This document shows, piece by piece, positions 1 through 6,955 of a stretch of 32,762 nt of DNA. The DNA lies in assembly GCA_030745695.1 (NCBI GenBank), contig JASLOB010000022.1:1-32762 (forward strand), written 5' to 3'. Each line of letters begins with the position of its first letter. Position 1 is the first letter of the stretch. Made by a program: the position numbers and the translations under genes. Under the pieces are notes generated by a model. The model worked only from the letters and a program-made list of their open reading frames with translations, did no database searches and was not told the origin of the DNA. Source of the DNA: Candidatus Nanoarchaeia archaeon. Its GTDB lineage: Archaea > Nanobdellota > Nanobdellia > SCGC-AAA011-G17 > JACPNG01.

Positions 1-247
1 ACAAAGAGGAAGCAAATACAATAAAAGAACAATTCAACAAATTGTAAAAAATGCTTCTAGAAAAGTTGGAATAAAGAAAAACATTACACCTCACACTTTG
101 AGACACAGTTTCGCTACACATTTACTTGAATCGGGAGCAGACATAAGATACATTCAACAATTATTAGGGCACAAAGACTTGAAAACTACCCAAATTTATA
201 CTCATGTAGCTAATAAAGATATAAAAAATTTAGCAGAATTGCTATAA
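1..247 (+). CDS. xerA: Tyrosine recombinase XerA/XerC-type, C-terminal part
   Basis: This is the 3' end of a gene that begins before the window; 81 residues are visible and the stop codon is at 245-247. The visible part is the catalytic core of a tyrosine recombinase: an [15 protein letters not shown] box (catalytic H and R), then LLGH, then IYTHV with the nucleophilic tyrosine. In archaea XerA resolves chromosome dimers at a dif site, and related integrases move elements. The short tail after the active-site tyrosine is typical of chromosomal Xer proteins. No dif site was identified. An inverted repeat lies about 100 bases downstream. Confidence 0.93.
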   Translation, partial: QRGSKYNKRTIQQIVKNASRKVGIKKNITPHTLRHSFATHLLESGADIRYIQQLLGHKDLKTTQIYTHVANKDIKNLAELL

Positions 248-328
248 ATCTTAAACCTTAATCCAGGAACTTACTCATTCCTAAAATCAAAACTCCCGTT
301 AACTTAACAGCTCAATAGCTTAGAAAGA

Positions 329-336
329 TTTAAAAA
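329..336 (+). promoter_or_regulatory. TATA box, candidate promoter of the PINA gene
   Basis: TTTAAAAA preceded by a purine-rich stretch (gaaaga) resembles an archaeal BRE plus TATA box. Transcription would start about 25 bases downstream, giving a leader of roughly 70 bases. Most other plus-strand genes here look leaderless. The repeat at 349-390 lies at the predicted start of this leader. Confidence 0.4.
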
Positions 337-348
337 CCCAAATTCTTT

Positions 349-390
349 GTACCAGATAACAGAAGCGCTTATTCTAATGTTATCCAGTAC
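349..390. repeat. Interrupted inverted repeat upstream of the PINA gene
   Basis: The arms are GTAC-CA-GATAACA and TGTTATC-CA-GTAC around a 16-base spacer at 362-377. The 7-base inner arms and 4-base outer arms pair perfectly, and the CA/CA step between them does not pair. The spacer holds a second palindrome, AAGCGCTT, at 363-370. A TATA-like box at 329-336 would start transcription near 355-360, so the repeat covers the predicted start and early leader of the PINA transcript. It could be an operator, a leader hairpin or a recombinase site. The function is not known. Confidence 0.6.
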
Positions 391-430
391 GATATAGATA
401 GGAGAATTTCAATTTAAAAAACTTTCGAAA

Positions 431-2227
431 ATGGAAAATATATATGTAGTAGACACAAGCGTTATAATAGAAAAAGCTATTTCAAAATTCATAAAAAACA
501 AAGAAATAGAAGGAAAAATAATAATTCCAAAAGCAGTAATAGCTGAATTAGAACATCAAGCAAATAAAGGACAAGAAACAGGTTATTTAGGATTAGAAGA
601 GATACAAGAACTACAAAAACTAAAACAAGAAAATAAAATAGATTTAGATTTCACAGGACAAAGACCTAATCCTCTACAAATTAAATATGCTAAATCAGGA
701 GGGGAAATTGACGCACTAATAAGAGATGTAGCATATAATGAAGGAGCAACATTAATTACAGCAGATAGAGTACAAGCAGAAGCTGCAAAAGCTCTTGGAT
801 TAAATGTTAAATTTATAGAATTAAAAATAGATTATAAAGAGATTGGATTAGAAAAATTCTTTGATTCTAAAATAATGAGTGTACATCTAAAAGAAGATTG
901 TATTCCTAAAGCGAAAAAAGGACAACCAGGAGATTGGGAATTAGTTGGATTAGGGGATAAAAAAATAACACAAAAAGAAATAAAAGATTTATCAAAAGAA
1001 GTAGTAGAAAAATCTAATGTAGATCCAAAATCATTTGTTGAAATTTCTAGAAAAGGATCTACAATTATTCAATATAAAGATTTTAGGGTTGTAATAACCA
1101 AACCTCCAGTATCAGATGGTTGGGAGATAACAGCAGTTCATCCTCTAACACAATTAAAATTAGATGAGTATAATCTACCAGAAGAAATACTTGAAAGAAT
1201 AAAAACTAAAGCAAGAGGAATAATAATAGCAGGAGAAACAGGATCTGGAAAATCTACGATATCCCAAGCTATTGCTGAATCTTATGTTAAAGAAGGAAAA
1301 ATAACTAAAACAGTTGAATCTCCAAGAGACTTACAATTAACAGATTCAATAACCCAATATAGTAAAAATTTCACAAGTCCAGAAGAAATTCATGATATTT
1401 TATTCTTATCCAGGCCAGATAACATAATATTTGATGAGATAAGAGACACTCCTGATTTCAAATTATATATTGATTTGAGATTAGCTGGAAGTAATTGTTT
1501 AGGAGTATTACATTCAGCATCTCCAATAGATGCAGTACAAAGATTTATTTCTAGAATTGATACTGGAATAATTCCATCTGTCTTAGATACAATAATGTAT
1601 ATAAAAAAAGGAACAGTATCCAAAGTATTAACATTAAATATGATAGTTAAAATTCCATCAGGAATGAAGGAAGCAGATTTAGCCCGTCCTGTTGTAGAGG
1701 TTAAAGATTTCTTAACTAATAAGTTAGAATATGAGATTTATAGTTATGGAGAACAAACTGTTGTAGTTCCAATTAGTTTAGTAAAAGAATCTTCAGTTAA
1801 AAAATTAGCTAAAAAACAAATTGAAGCGGAGTTTTTAAGAAATGTAGATAATGTAAAAGTAGAAATTACTTCTGAAGATAGAGCTAGTGTTTATGTTAAA
1901 GAAGATGAGATAGGAAGAATAATAGGAAAACAAGGAAAAACTATAGAAACTATAGAAGCTAGATTAGGAATTCATATAGATGTTAAAGAATTAGAAGAAA
2001 CAAATAAAGAAGACTCATTAGAATATGATGCTAAAGATACAGGAAAATATGTTGTTTTTTATATAAATGAAGAAAATAAAGAAGTTGATATCCATATTAA
2101 TAAACAATTTTTAGTTTCAACAAAATCTTCAAAAAAAGGAGAAATTAAAATTAAGAAAAAAAGTAAATTAGGACAAACTTTATCAAAATCTTTAAGTTCA
2201 AAACAAAAAATAGAATTAAAAGGTTAA
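431..2227 (+). CDS. PIN-domain ATPase (PINA family) with KH domain
   Basis: A 598-residue protein with the domain order of archaeal PINA. The N-terminal PIN domain has acidic residues D8, E39, D94 and D112. A VirB11/PilT-like ATPase core has Walker A GETGSGKST at 268-276 and Walker B IIFDEIRD near 332-339. A KH domain has its GKQG loop at 499-502, and the tail is lysine-rich. In Sulfolobus, PINA is a hexameric ATPase that promotes Holliday junction migration and works with the resolvase Hjc; the same role here is inferred from family. The gene starts at the only sensible ATG, directly before the VVDTS strand. Its stop codon overlaps that of the convergent antiporter gene by four bases (TTAA). 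Confidence 0.93.
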   Translation: MENIYVVDTSVIIEKAISKFIKNKEIEGKIIIPKAVIAELEHQANKGQETGYLGLEEIQELQKLKQENKIDLDFTGQRPNPLQIKYAKSGGEIDALIRDVAYNEGATLITADRVQAEAAKALGLNVKFIELKIDYKEIGLEKFFDSKIMSVHLKEDCIPKAKKGQPGDWELVGLGDKKITQKEIKDLSKEVVEKSNVDPKSFVEISRKGSTIIQYKDFRVVITKPPVSDGWEITAVHPLTQLKLDEYNLPEEILERIKTKARGIIIAGETGSGKSTISQAIAESYVKEGKITKTVESPRDLQLTDSITQYSKNFTSPEEIHDILFLSRPDNIIFDEIRDTPDFKLYIDLRLAGSNCLGVLHSASPIDAVQRFISRIDTGIIPSVLDTIMYIKKGTVSKVLTLNMIVKIPSGMKEADLARPVVEVKDFLTNKLEYEIYSYGEQTVVVPISLVKESSVKKLAKKQIEAEFLRNVDNVKVEITSEDRASVYVKEDEIGRIIGKQGKTIETIEARLGIHIDVKELEETNKEDSLEYDAKDTGKYVVFYINEENKEVDIHINKQFLVSTKSSKKGEIKIKKKSKLGQTLSKSLSSKQKIELKG

Positions 2228-3939
2228 TATTTAACAGACTCTGTCTTTGGATGCTCATGTCCAACTTCTTTTCTTTCTTTCAAATGTTTAATTTGTTTAT
2301 TTCTTTCTTTTAGAAATTTATCTAAATTAAATCCATACCTATCAATTATATTTGACATATATTTTCCACCTAAGAAGTGAGGCATCAAAACATATGTTAC
2401 TCTTTTATTGTACAATCCATAAGCCTCATCAATATGGTGAGATACAACAATAATGATTGCTTTTCTATTTACTTTACGAATCTTTTCAATTAATAATGAA
2501 TTAGTCTCATAATATGGAATAGTAGAAACAGCCATCTTTATTTTATCTAAATTTAATTCATCTAAAAATTCAGGATCATCTACATCTCCATAAATACATT
2601 CTACCTTTCTATCTGTTAATCTAGAAATAATATCTGGATTGTAATCAACAACAAGAAACTTCTTTTTTAGTCTTTGAAATGTTTTTACAAAATCATATCC
2701 AACTCTATTGTAACCAAATAATATGATACTATATTTTTTAGATGATTCTTTAATTTTTTTAGGTTGTTTTCTTTCAAATATTGATAACATATTTGAGAAA
2801 TAAGGATATAATTTTTCAGAATAGATTATTAGATAAGATGAACCAGCTATTGTTATCAACCCTGTTAATGTAATTAATGATACAATATCATTTTGTATAT
2901 GTTCTGATCTAACCCCTAAAGCTATCACAATAAAAGAAAATTCGCTTATCTGTGCTAATGTCAATCCAACTAGAAATCCATTTCTTTTTTTATGTCCAGT
3001 CAATCCCATAAAAGTAAGAATTGTTAAAGGTTTTATGATAAAGATGAATAATGATAATATAAGAGCAGGAATTAATATTTTAGTTAATTCTTCAAAAGCT
3101 AATTGTGATCCTAAGAGTACAAAAAATAAAATCATAAAAAAGTCTCTTAATGGACGCATTTTAGCACTTATCTCATGGGAATAAGGAGACACAGATAAAG
3201 TAACTCCTGCAATTAAAGCCCCTATCTCAATTGATAAATTTAAAAATTGAAATAATATTGATAATCCAAAACCCCATGCAATTGAAAACAAAAATAAATA
3301 TTCTTGAGACTTTGCAAAGAATTTAGCTAAATGTGGAAGTATATATTTACTAATTAGTATTAATAAAACAATTATTATGGATCCAGTTATGATTGTTTGT
3401 GTTGCTAATTCACTTATTCCAATATTATTAGAAATTGAAGATATTACAATTAAAGCTAATATTGCTATTAGATCCTGAAGTAATAATATTCCAATTGAAA
3501 TTTTTCCATATAATGTTTCTAAATCTTTTTTATCTGATAGTAACTTCATGATCACAATTGTACTACTAAATGTTAAAGCAATTGCAACATATAATGCAGA
3601 AATAGATGGAAATCCAAGTAATTTAGTTATAACAAAACCTAATATAAAAGTAATGGATATCTGTCCTAATCCAGCTATTAAAGCTACTGGACCAACCTCT
3701 CTTATTACTTTTGGAGTTAAGTTCAACCCAACTATAAATAATAATAAAGCAATTCCAATTTCAGAAAATAATGATATTGTATCTGTTGATTCAACAATAT
3801 TAAAAACATATGAACTTACTAATATTCCAGTAAGTAAATAACCAATAATTGCTGGTTGTCTTAATAATCTAATTATTCCTGTAGTTACAGCCGCTATGAC
3901 TATAATCATACTTAACTCAAAAAATAAATTTGATGCCAC
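2224..3939 (-). CDS. CPA2-type cation:proton antiporter (Kef-like) with TrkA-N domain
   Basis: A 571-residue membrane protein. About twelve hydrophobic helices fill residues 5-390 and include the CPA2-type segments LLTGILVS, LLLFIVGLNL and LSIEIGALIAG. A cytosolic Rossmann (RCK/TrkA-N) domain from about 402 has the nucleotide-binding turn GYNRVG starting at G409 and an acidic strand end in VVDYN. The family exchanges K+ or Na+ for H+, gated by nucleotide or redox signals; the ion cannot be told from sequence. The start is GTG (3937-3939), chosen because GAGG sits seven bases ahead and the hydrophobic part follows at once. It is convergent with PINA, with TTAA shared between the two stop codons. 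Confidence 0.9.
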   Translation of the reverse strand: MASNLFFELSMIIVIAAVTTGIIRLLRQPAIIGYLLTGILVSSYVFNIVESTDTISLFSEIGIALLLFIVGLNLTPKVIREVGPVALIAGLGQISITFILGFVITKLLGFPSISALYVAIALTFSSTIVIMKLLSDKKDLETLYGKISIGILLLQDLIAILALIVISSISNNIGISELATQTIITGSIIIVLLILISKYILPHLAKFFAKSQEYLFLFSIAWGFGLSILFQFLNLSIEIGALIAGVTLSVSPYSHEISAKMRPLRDFFMILFFVLLGSQLAFEELTKILIPALILSLFIFIIKPLTILTFMGLTGHKKRNGFLVGLTLAQISEFSFIVIALGVRSEHIQNDIVSLITLTGLITIAGSSYLIIYSEKLYPYFSNMLSIFERKQPKKIKESSKKYSIILFGYNRVGYDFVKTFQRLKKKFLVVDYNPDIISRLTDRKVECIYGDVDDPEFLDELNLDKIKMAVSTIPYYETNSLLIEKIRKVNRKAIIIVVSHHIDEAYGLYNKRVTYVLMPHFLGGKYMSNIIDRYGFNLDKFLKERNKQIKHLKERKEVGHEHPKTESVKY

Positions 3940-4003
3940 TATTTTTCCTCTTTTTTATTTAAATAGGATAGATTTATGATTAATAAATCTTATCAAGATA
4001 AAG

Positions 4004-4014
4004 TTTTTTAAATA
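4004..4014 (+). promoter_or_regulatory. TATA box of tRNA-Arg
   Basis: TTTTTAAATAA is centred about 27 bases before the first base of the mature tRNA, as expected for an archaeal tRNA promoter with almost no 5' leader. Confidence 0.55.
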
Positions 4015-4035
4015 AATACAATAATTTTATTAAAT

Positions 4036-4111
4036 GAGCCTGTAGCTCAGTCTGGATTAGAGCATCTGCCTCCTAAGCAGAAGGTCGAGGGTTCAAATCC
4101 CTTCAGGCTCG
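4036..4111 (+). tRNA. tRNA-Arg (anticodon CCT)
   Basis: A 76-base cloverleaf. Acceptor arms GAGCCTG and CAGGCTC pair perfectly, with discriminator G. The D arm is GCTC...GAGC, the anticodon stem TCTGC/GCAGA holds loop CTCCTAA (anticodon CCT, reads AGG), and the T arm has TTCAAAT. No intron and no encoded CCA. The last base directly abuts the stop codon of the convergent membrane-protein gene at 4112. Confidence 0.95.
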
Positions 4112-4636
4112 TTATATAAATAATAAAATAGAAATTAAAGATAACAATCCAAATATAGTAAATCCTATAACTAATTTATTAATATTAAGTCTATATCTAA
4201 AGAACAATACCCCAAAAATAAAATAAGAAAATAATAATTCTCTTGTAAAAAATCTAGCTATACTACTCAATCCTAAAAATTGTAATGGTGTAGCTCCTAA
4301 AAATACCCAAACTATAACTGAGATGTAATCTATTACTGCATCTGAAATCCAACCATAAGCAAAAAATCTTAATCTTATGAATTTAAACCAAAAAAATGTA
4401 AATACTAATCCTATAACTAATTCTTCTAAAACTCCCAAAAACGGAAAAGTATTATAGATTTTAACTGTTTCATAACTAACTATAAACCCAACTGAATTTG
4501 TTTTAAGGAAAGTTACATAATACAAAACTTGTCTAAGTATGTTAGGAGCTAGAATAATTAGAAAAAATTTGAATATATCTACTTTATCATACTTAACTAA
4601 AGTCATACCTAAAAGATTTTTTAAGTCAAAATTCAT
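4112..4636 (-). CDS. Multi-helix membrane protein of unknown function
   Basis: I do not recognise this 174-residue protein. It has about five hydrophobic segments (roughly residues 24-45, 67-87, 95-115, 133-148 and 153-174) and few charged residues outside the N-terminus and loops. The motif GVLEELVIG carries two acidic residues at the start of a helix, and DAVIDYISV is another charged spot in a membrane segment; both could be functional. It is the last gene of the run starting at tRNA-Gly/LmbE. Its start overlaps the Cys-rich gene upstream by four bases (ATGA), so it is probably translated coupled to it. Its stop codon touches the tRNA-Arg gene. Confidence 0.75.
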   Translation of the reverse strand: MNFDLKNLLGMTLVKYDKVDIFKFFLIILAPNILRQVLYYVTFLKTNSVGFIVSYETVKIYNTFPFLGVLEELVIGLVFTFFWFKFIRLRFFAYGWISDAVIDYISVIVWVFLGATPLQFLGLSSIARFFTRELLFSYFIFGVLFFRYRLNINKLVIGFTIFGLLSLISILLFI

Positions 4637-5115
4637 TTTTTCTTAAATAAACTAGACAATCTCTCAATAGATGATTGAATATTTGAATCTAAAGTGTCAT
4701 ATGATTTCGATTTTCTCTTTGTTCCTAAAACAACTTTAAGGGGTTTTTTCTCTACTTTTTGTGTTTTTTTCTTCTTTTTATACTTAAATGAATTTATTAA
4801 AGATACTGCCACTAAAATGAGTAACACTCCTATCAATCCGTATAACACAAAAATAAAATTAAAATCTCTTTTTTGTTTTATAGTTTGACATTCATTATCA
4901 CATAAATAACTTTTACATTCATAATCAAACAAACAAGGATCTCCATCATTTTTTGCTGTTTCTATTTTTCTATTTGAACTACAATAGATTTGTTCCCCAT
5001 ATTCTGATGTTAATCTTTGTGTTCCAACTTTAACACATTTATCATTATACTCACAACCTTCACATTGGGCATACACAAATGGAATTAATAATAACAAAAT
5101 TATCAATATTTTCAT
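4633..5115 (-). CDS. Secreted Cys-rich protein with one membrane anchor
   Basis: A 160-residue type I-like membrane protein. A cleavable-looking signal peptide (MKILIILLLLIPFVYA, cut before QCEGC) leads a small extracellular domain with about ten cysteines in pairs, including CLFDYECKSYLCDNEC, resembling the disulfide knot of Dickkopf-type Cys-rich domains. One membrane helix lies at about 90-110, followed by a lysine-rich cytosolic tail (KYKKKKKTQ). Small anchored Cys-rich proteins of this style are frequent in DPANN genomes, and their function is unknown. The gene overlaps both neighbours by four bases (ATGA), linking it to the glycosyltransferase and the membrane protein. Confidence 0.8.
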   Translation of the reverse strand: MKILIILLLLIPFVYAQCEGCEYNDKCVKVGTQRLTSEYGEQIYCSSNRKIETAKNDGDPCLFDYECKSYLCDNECQTIKQKRDFNFIFVLYGLIGVLLILVAVSLINSFKYKKKKKTQKVEKKPLKVVLGTKRKSKSYDTLDSNIQSSIERLSSLFKKK

Positions 5116-6158
5116 TTCTTTCCCCTATCTATTTTATATAATAGATTAACTGTTTCCTCTGCACCATTACATTTTATTTTACTTTTATTTATTTTTCTTT
5201 GAAGTTTCTTTAAATTATATAAAAATTCACCTAAAGATTCTTTAACATTATCTCCCACAATAACATAATCTTTAATTAAATCAGCATTTAATTGTTGTTC
5301 TACATGATTTTTTATAGGAAAAACTAAAATTGGCTTCTTCATAAAAAAAGATTCAGATAAAGTCAAATTCCCAGCTAAAGTTATAACTCCTTTAGAAACA
5401 TAAAGATAATCTAAAAAATTATCTTTAAAGATATAATGGGATTTTGTAACTTTTTTAGTTCCACCAAAAACAATGAAATTTTCTTTATATTTTCTATTTA
5501 ATTTCATTATCTCTTTAGCTAACTCTATCCCATAATCAGATCCACCTAACATGATTAATATAGGATTTTTTTTCAGTTCTAGTTTTTTCATAATATTTCT
5601 TTTCTTCTTATATTCTCTAACAATAGGACAAACATAAGAAATATTAGAAAAACTTTTTCTTTTTTTAAGTGAAGGAATGATAACCTTTGTTGAATTTTTG
5701 TAAATATTTTCTATAAACTTAGATTGGATATCCAATCTTTTAGATTTATTTTTATATTTCTTATAAGCTTTAGGATCATAACCAAAAATAGAAATACATT
5801 TTTTCTTTAAAGATTTAGCAATAAAAAGTGACATTGGTTCAAAATCAGATATAATTAAATCTGGATCAAATGATTTAAGTGTTTCTTTATGTTTTCTCCA
5901 AGTTAACATCCAAGAAAATGGTAGATAATAATTTTTTATAAGAAATCTATGTGTTTTAAATTCTAATCCATCATCTGGAAATTTATAACCTTCTACTTCT
6001 AAAACTTTAAATTTATCTTTAAAATATTTATAAGAATTGTCATATCCTAAGATTAAAACATCATTTAATTTATTTCTTTTTAGAAATTCATTTATTATAG
6101 TTTCTACTCTTATAGAATCACCATATCCAAATCCTGTTACAACAAATAAAAGTTTCAT
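5112..6158 (-). CDS. GT-B fold glycosyltransferase (family 28-like, MJ1255-like)
   Basis: A 348-residue protein with the two-lobe layout of GT-B enzymes. The N-terminal lobe starts with LLFVVTGFGYGDSIR, the glycine-rich acceptor loop seen in MurG/MJ1255-like transferases, and contains DLIISDFEP. The C-terminal lobe starts at about 195 with MLGGSDYG (from 203) and holds LAGNLTLSESFFMKKP with the usual nucleotide-sugar contacts, then an NHVEQQLNA segment. Family members move a sugar from a nucleotide donor to a lipid or polymer; donor and acceptor are unknown here. It follows the LmbE-type deacetylase by 22 bases, suggesting a make-then-deacetylate amino-sugar step. Confidence 0.85.
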   Translation of the reverse strand: MKLLFVVTGFGYGDSIRVETIINEFLKRNKLNDVLILGYDNSYKYFKDKFKVLEVEGYKFPDDGLEFKTHRFLIKNYYLPFSWMLTWRKHKETLKSFDPDLIISDFEPMSLFIAKSLKKKCISIFGYDPKAYKKYKNKSKRLDIQSKFIENIYKNSTKVIIPSLKKRKSFSNISYVCPIVREYKKKRNIMKKLELKKNPILIMLGGSDYGIELAKEIMKLNRKYKENFIVFGGTKKVTKSHYIFKDNFLDYLYVSKGVITLAGNLTLSESFFMKKPILVFPIKNHVEQQLNADLIKDYVIVGDNVKESLGEFLYNLKKLQRKINKSKIKCNGAEETVNLLYKIDRGKK

Positions 6159-6180
6159 CCTCTTTTTATATAATTTAATG

Positions 6181-6810
6181 TTACTTCAATTTATAAAATT
6201 TTTCTGCATATTTACAATTATTCTTATTTCCATATAATCTAGCCCTAAATATAACAGGTAATAATTGAACATATATAGACAACCATTGACTCTTAAAATG
6301 TTTAAGTATTCTTAATTTTTCTTTAAAAGTGTCACTTATATCTACATACACAACTGGTTTATTTTCATTAATAACATTCCAAACCTCAAATGCATAAACC
6401 CCCCCTTTATACTTCATTTCTTCAATAGAATCCATAACTAGATTATTAACTGCTCTATGATCTGGATGTGGATCTAAAGAGCATAGAGTATAAATTTTAC
6501 TTGGTTTATTTTTTTTAATAATCTCAATTATTTTTTTCTTTGTTTTTTCTGAATCTTCTTTAAACTTCCCCTCTTTTAATCCTAAAAAAATAGTTTTTCT
6601 TCCTAATATCTTATCTATTACATTTGTTTCTTTTTCTCTTTTTTTTGCAACAATTTTTTCTTTTAAATGTGGATGGCTTTTCTCTCCATATGAAAAAACA
6701 GTATGAACAATATTTTTACCTTCTTTTACAAATTTCAATATAGCTCCGCCACATCCTATCTCTGTATCATCTGAATGTGCACAAAACACTAATATATTTT
6801 CTTTAGTCAT
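6181..6810 (-). CDS. LmbE/PIG-L family N-acetyl-sugar deacetylase
   Basis: A 209-residue zinc hydrolase. The N-terminal motif AHSDDTEIGCGG has zinc ligand H12 and catalytic/ligand D14-D15, and the second motif is HPDH at 115-118, which supplies the other conserved His/Asp. The family removes acetyl groups from GlcNAc-containing lipids or nucleotide sugars (PIG-L, MshB, BshB). The exact substrate cannot be read from the sequence. The ATG is 12 bases after the 3' end of tRNA-Gly on the same strand with no room for a separate promoter, so the mRNA is probably released by tRNA 3' processing. No Shine-Dalgarno sequence is visible. The next gene is a glycosyltransferase. Confidence 0.88.
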   Translation of the reverse strand: MTKENILVFCAHSDDTEIGCGGAILKFVKEGKNIVHTVFSYGEKSHPHLKEKIVAKKREKETNVIDKILGRKTIFLGLKEGKFKEDSEKTKKKIIEIIKKNKPSKIYTLCSLDPHPDHRAVNNLVMDSIEEMKYKGGVYAFEVWNVINENKPVVYVDISDTFKEKLRILKHFKSQWLSIYVQLLPVIFRARLYGNKNNCKYAEKFYKLK

Positions 6811-6822
6811 TTTAAATTAAAA

Positions 6823-6912
6823 TGCACCGGCCGGGATTCGAACCCGGATCATCGGCTTACTTCGTTTTAGTATCTTGGAAGGCCGAGATTCTAGCCATTA
6901 AACTACCGATGC
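6823..6912 (-). tRNA. tRNA-Gly (anticodon TCC) with 18-base intron
   Basis: A 90-base gene, 72 bases after splicing. Acceptor arms GCATCGG and CCGGTGC pair with one G-T, with discriminator A and no CCA. The anticodon stem TCGGC/GCCGA surrounds loop CTTCCAA once the 18 bases at 6858-6875 are removed, and the T arm is CGGG-TTCGAAT-CCCG. The interruption sits between bases 37 and 38, the canonical archaeal position. A TATA box lies about 29 bases upstream (6936-6945). The LmbE gene follows 12 bases downstream on the same strand. Confidence 0.95.
6858..6875 (-). other. tRNA-Gly intron with bulge-helix-bulge splice motif
   Basis: The intron reads AGATACTAAAACGAAGTA. CTTC of the anticodon region pairs with GAAG near the intron's 3' end to form the 4-pair central helix. 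CAA and TAA form the two 3-base bulges on opposite strands. Cutting after the second base of each bulge, as the archaeal splicing endonuclease does, leaves exactly the loop CTTCCAA. At 18 bases it is close to the minimum that can hold the motif. Confidence 0.9.
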
Positions 6913-6935
6913 ATAACAAGAAAACTCAAAAACAA

Positions 6936-6945
6936 CTTATATATT
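6936..6945 (-). promoter_or_regulatory. TATA box of tRNA-Gly and probably of the LmbE operon
   Basis: On the minus strand AATATATAAG is centred about 29 bases before the tRNA. The four protein genes after the tRNA follow without a clear promoter of their own, so this box may drive the whole unit. It lies within 20 bases of the stop codon of the 880-residue gene upstream. Confidence 0.5.
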
Positions 6946-6955
6946 TTTCTATATA

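Noticed and set aside
349-390. The inverted repeat as an archaeal dif site
   Set aside because: Known dif sites have two 11-base arms around a short 6-base centre; this has 7-base arms with a 16-base spacer.
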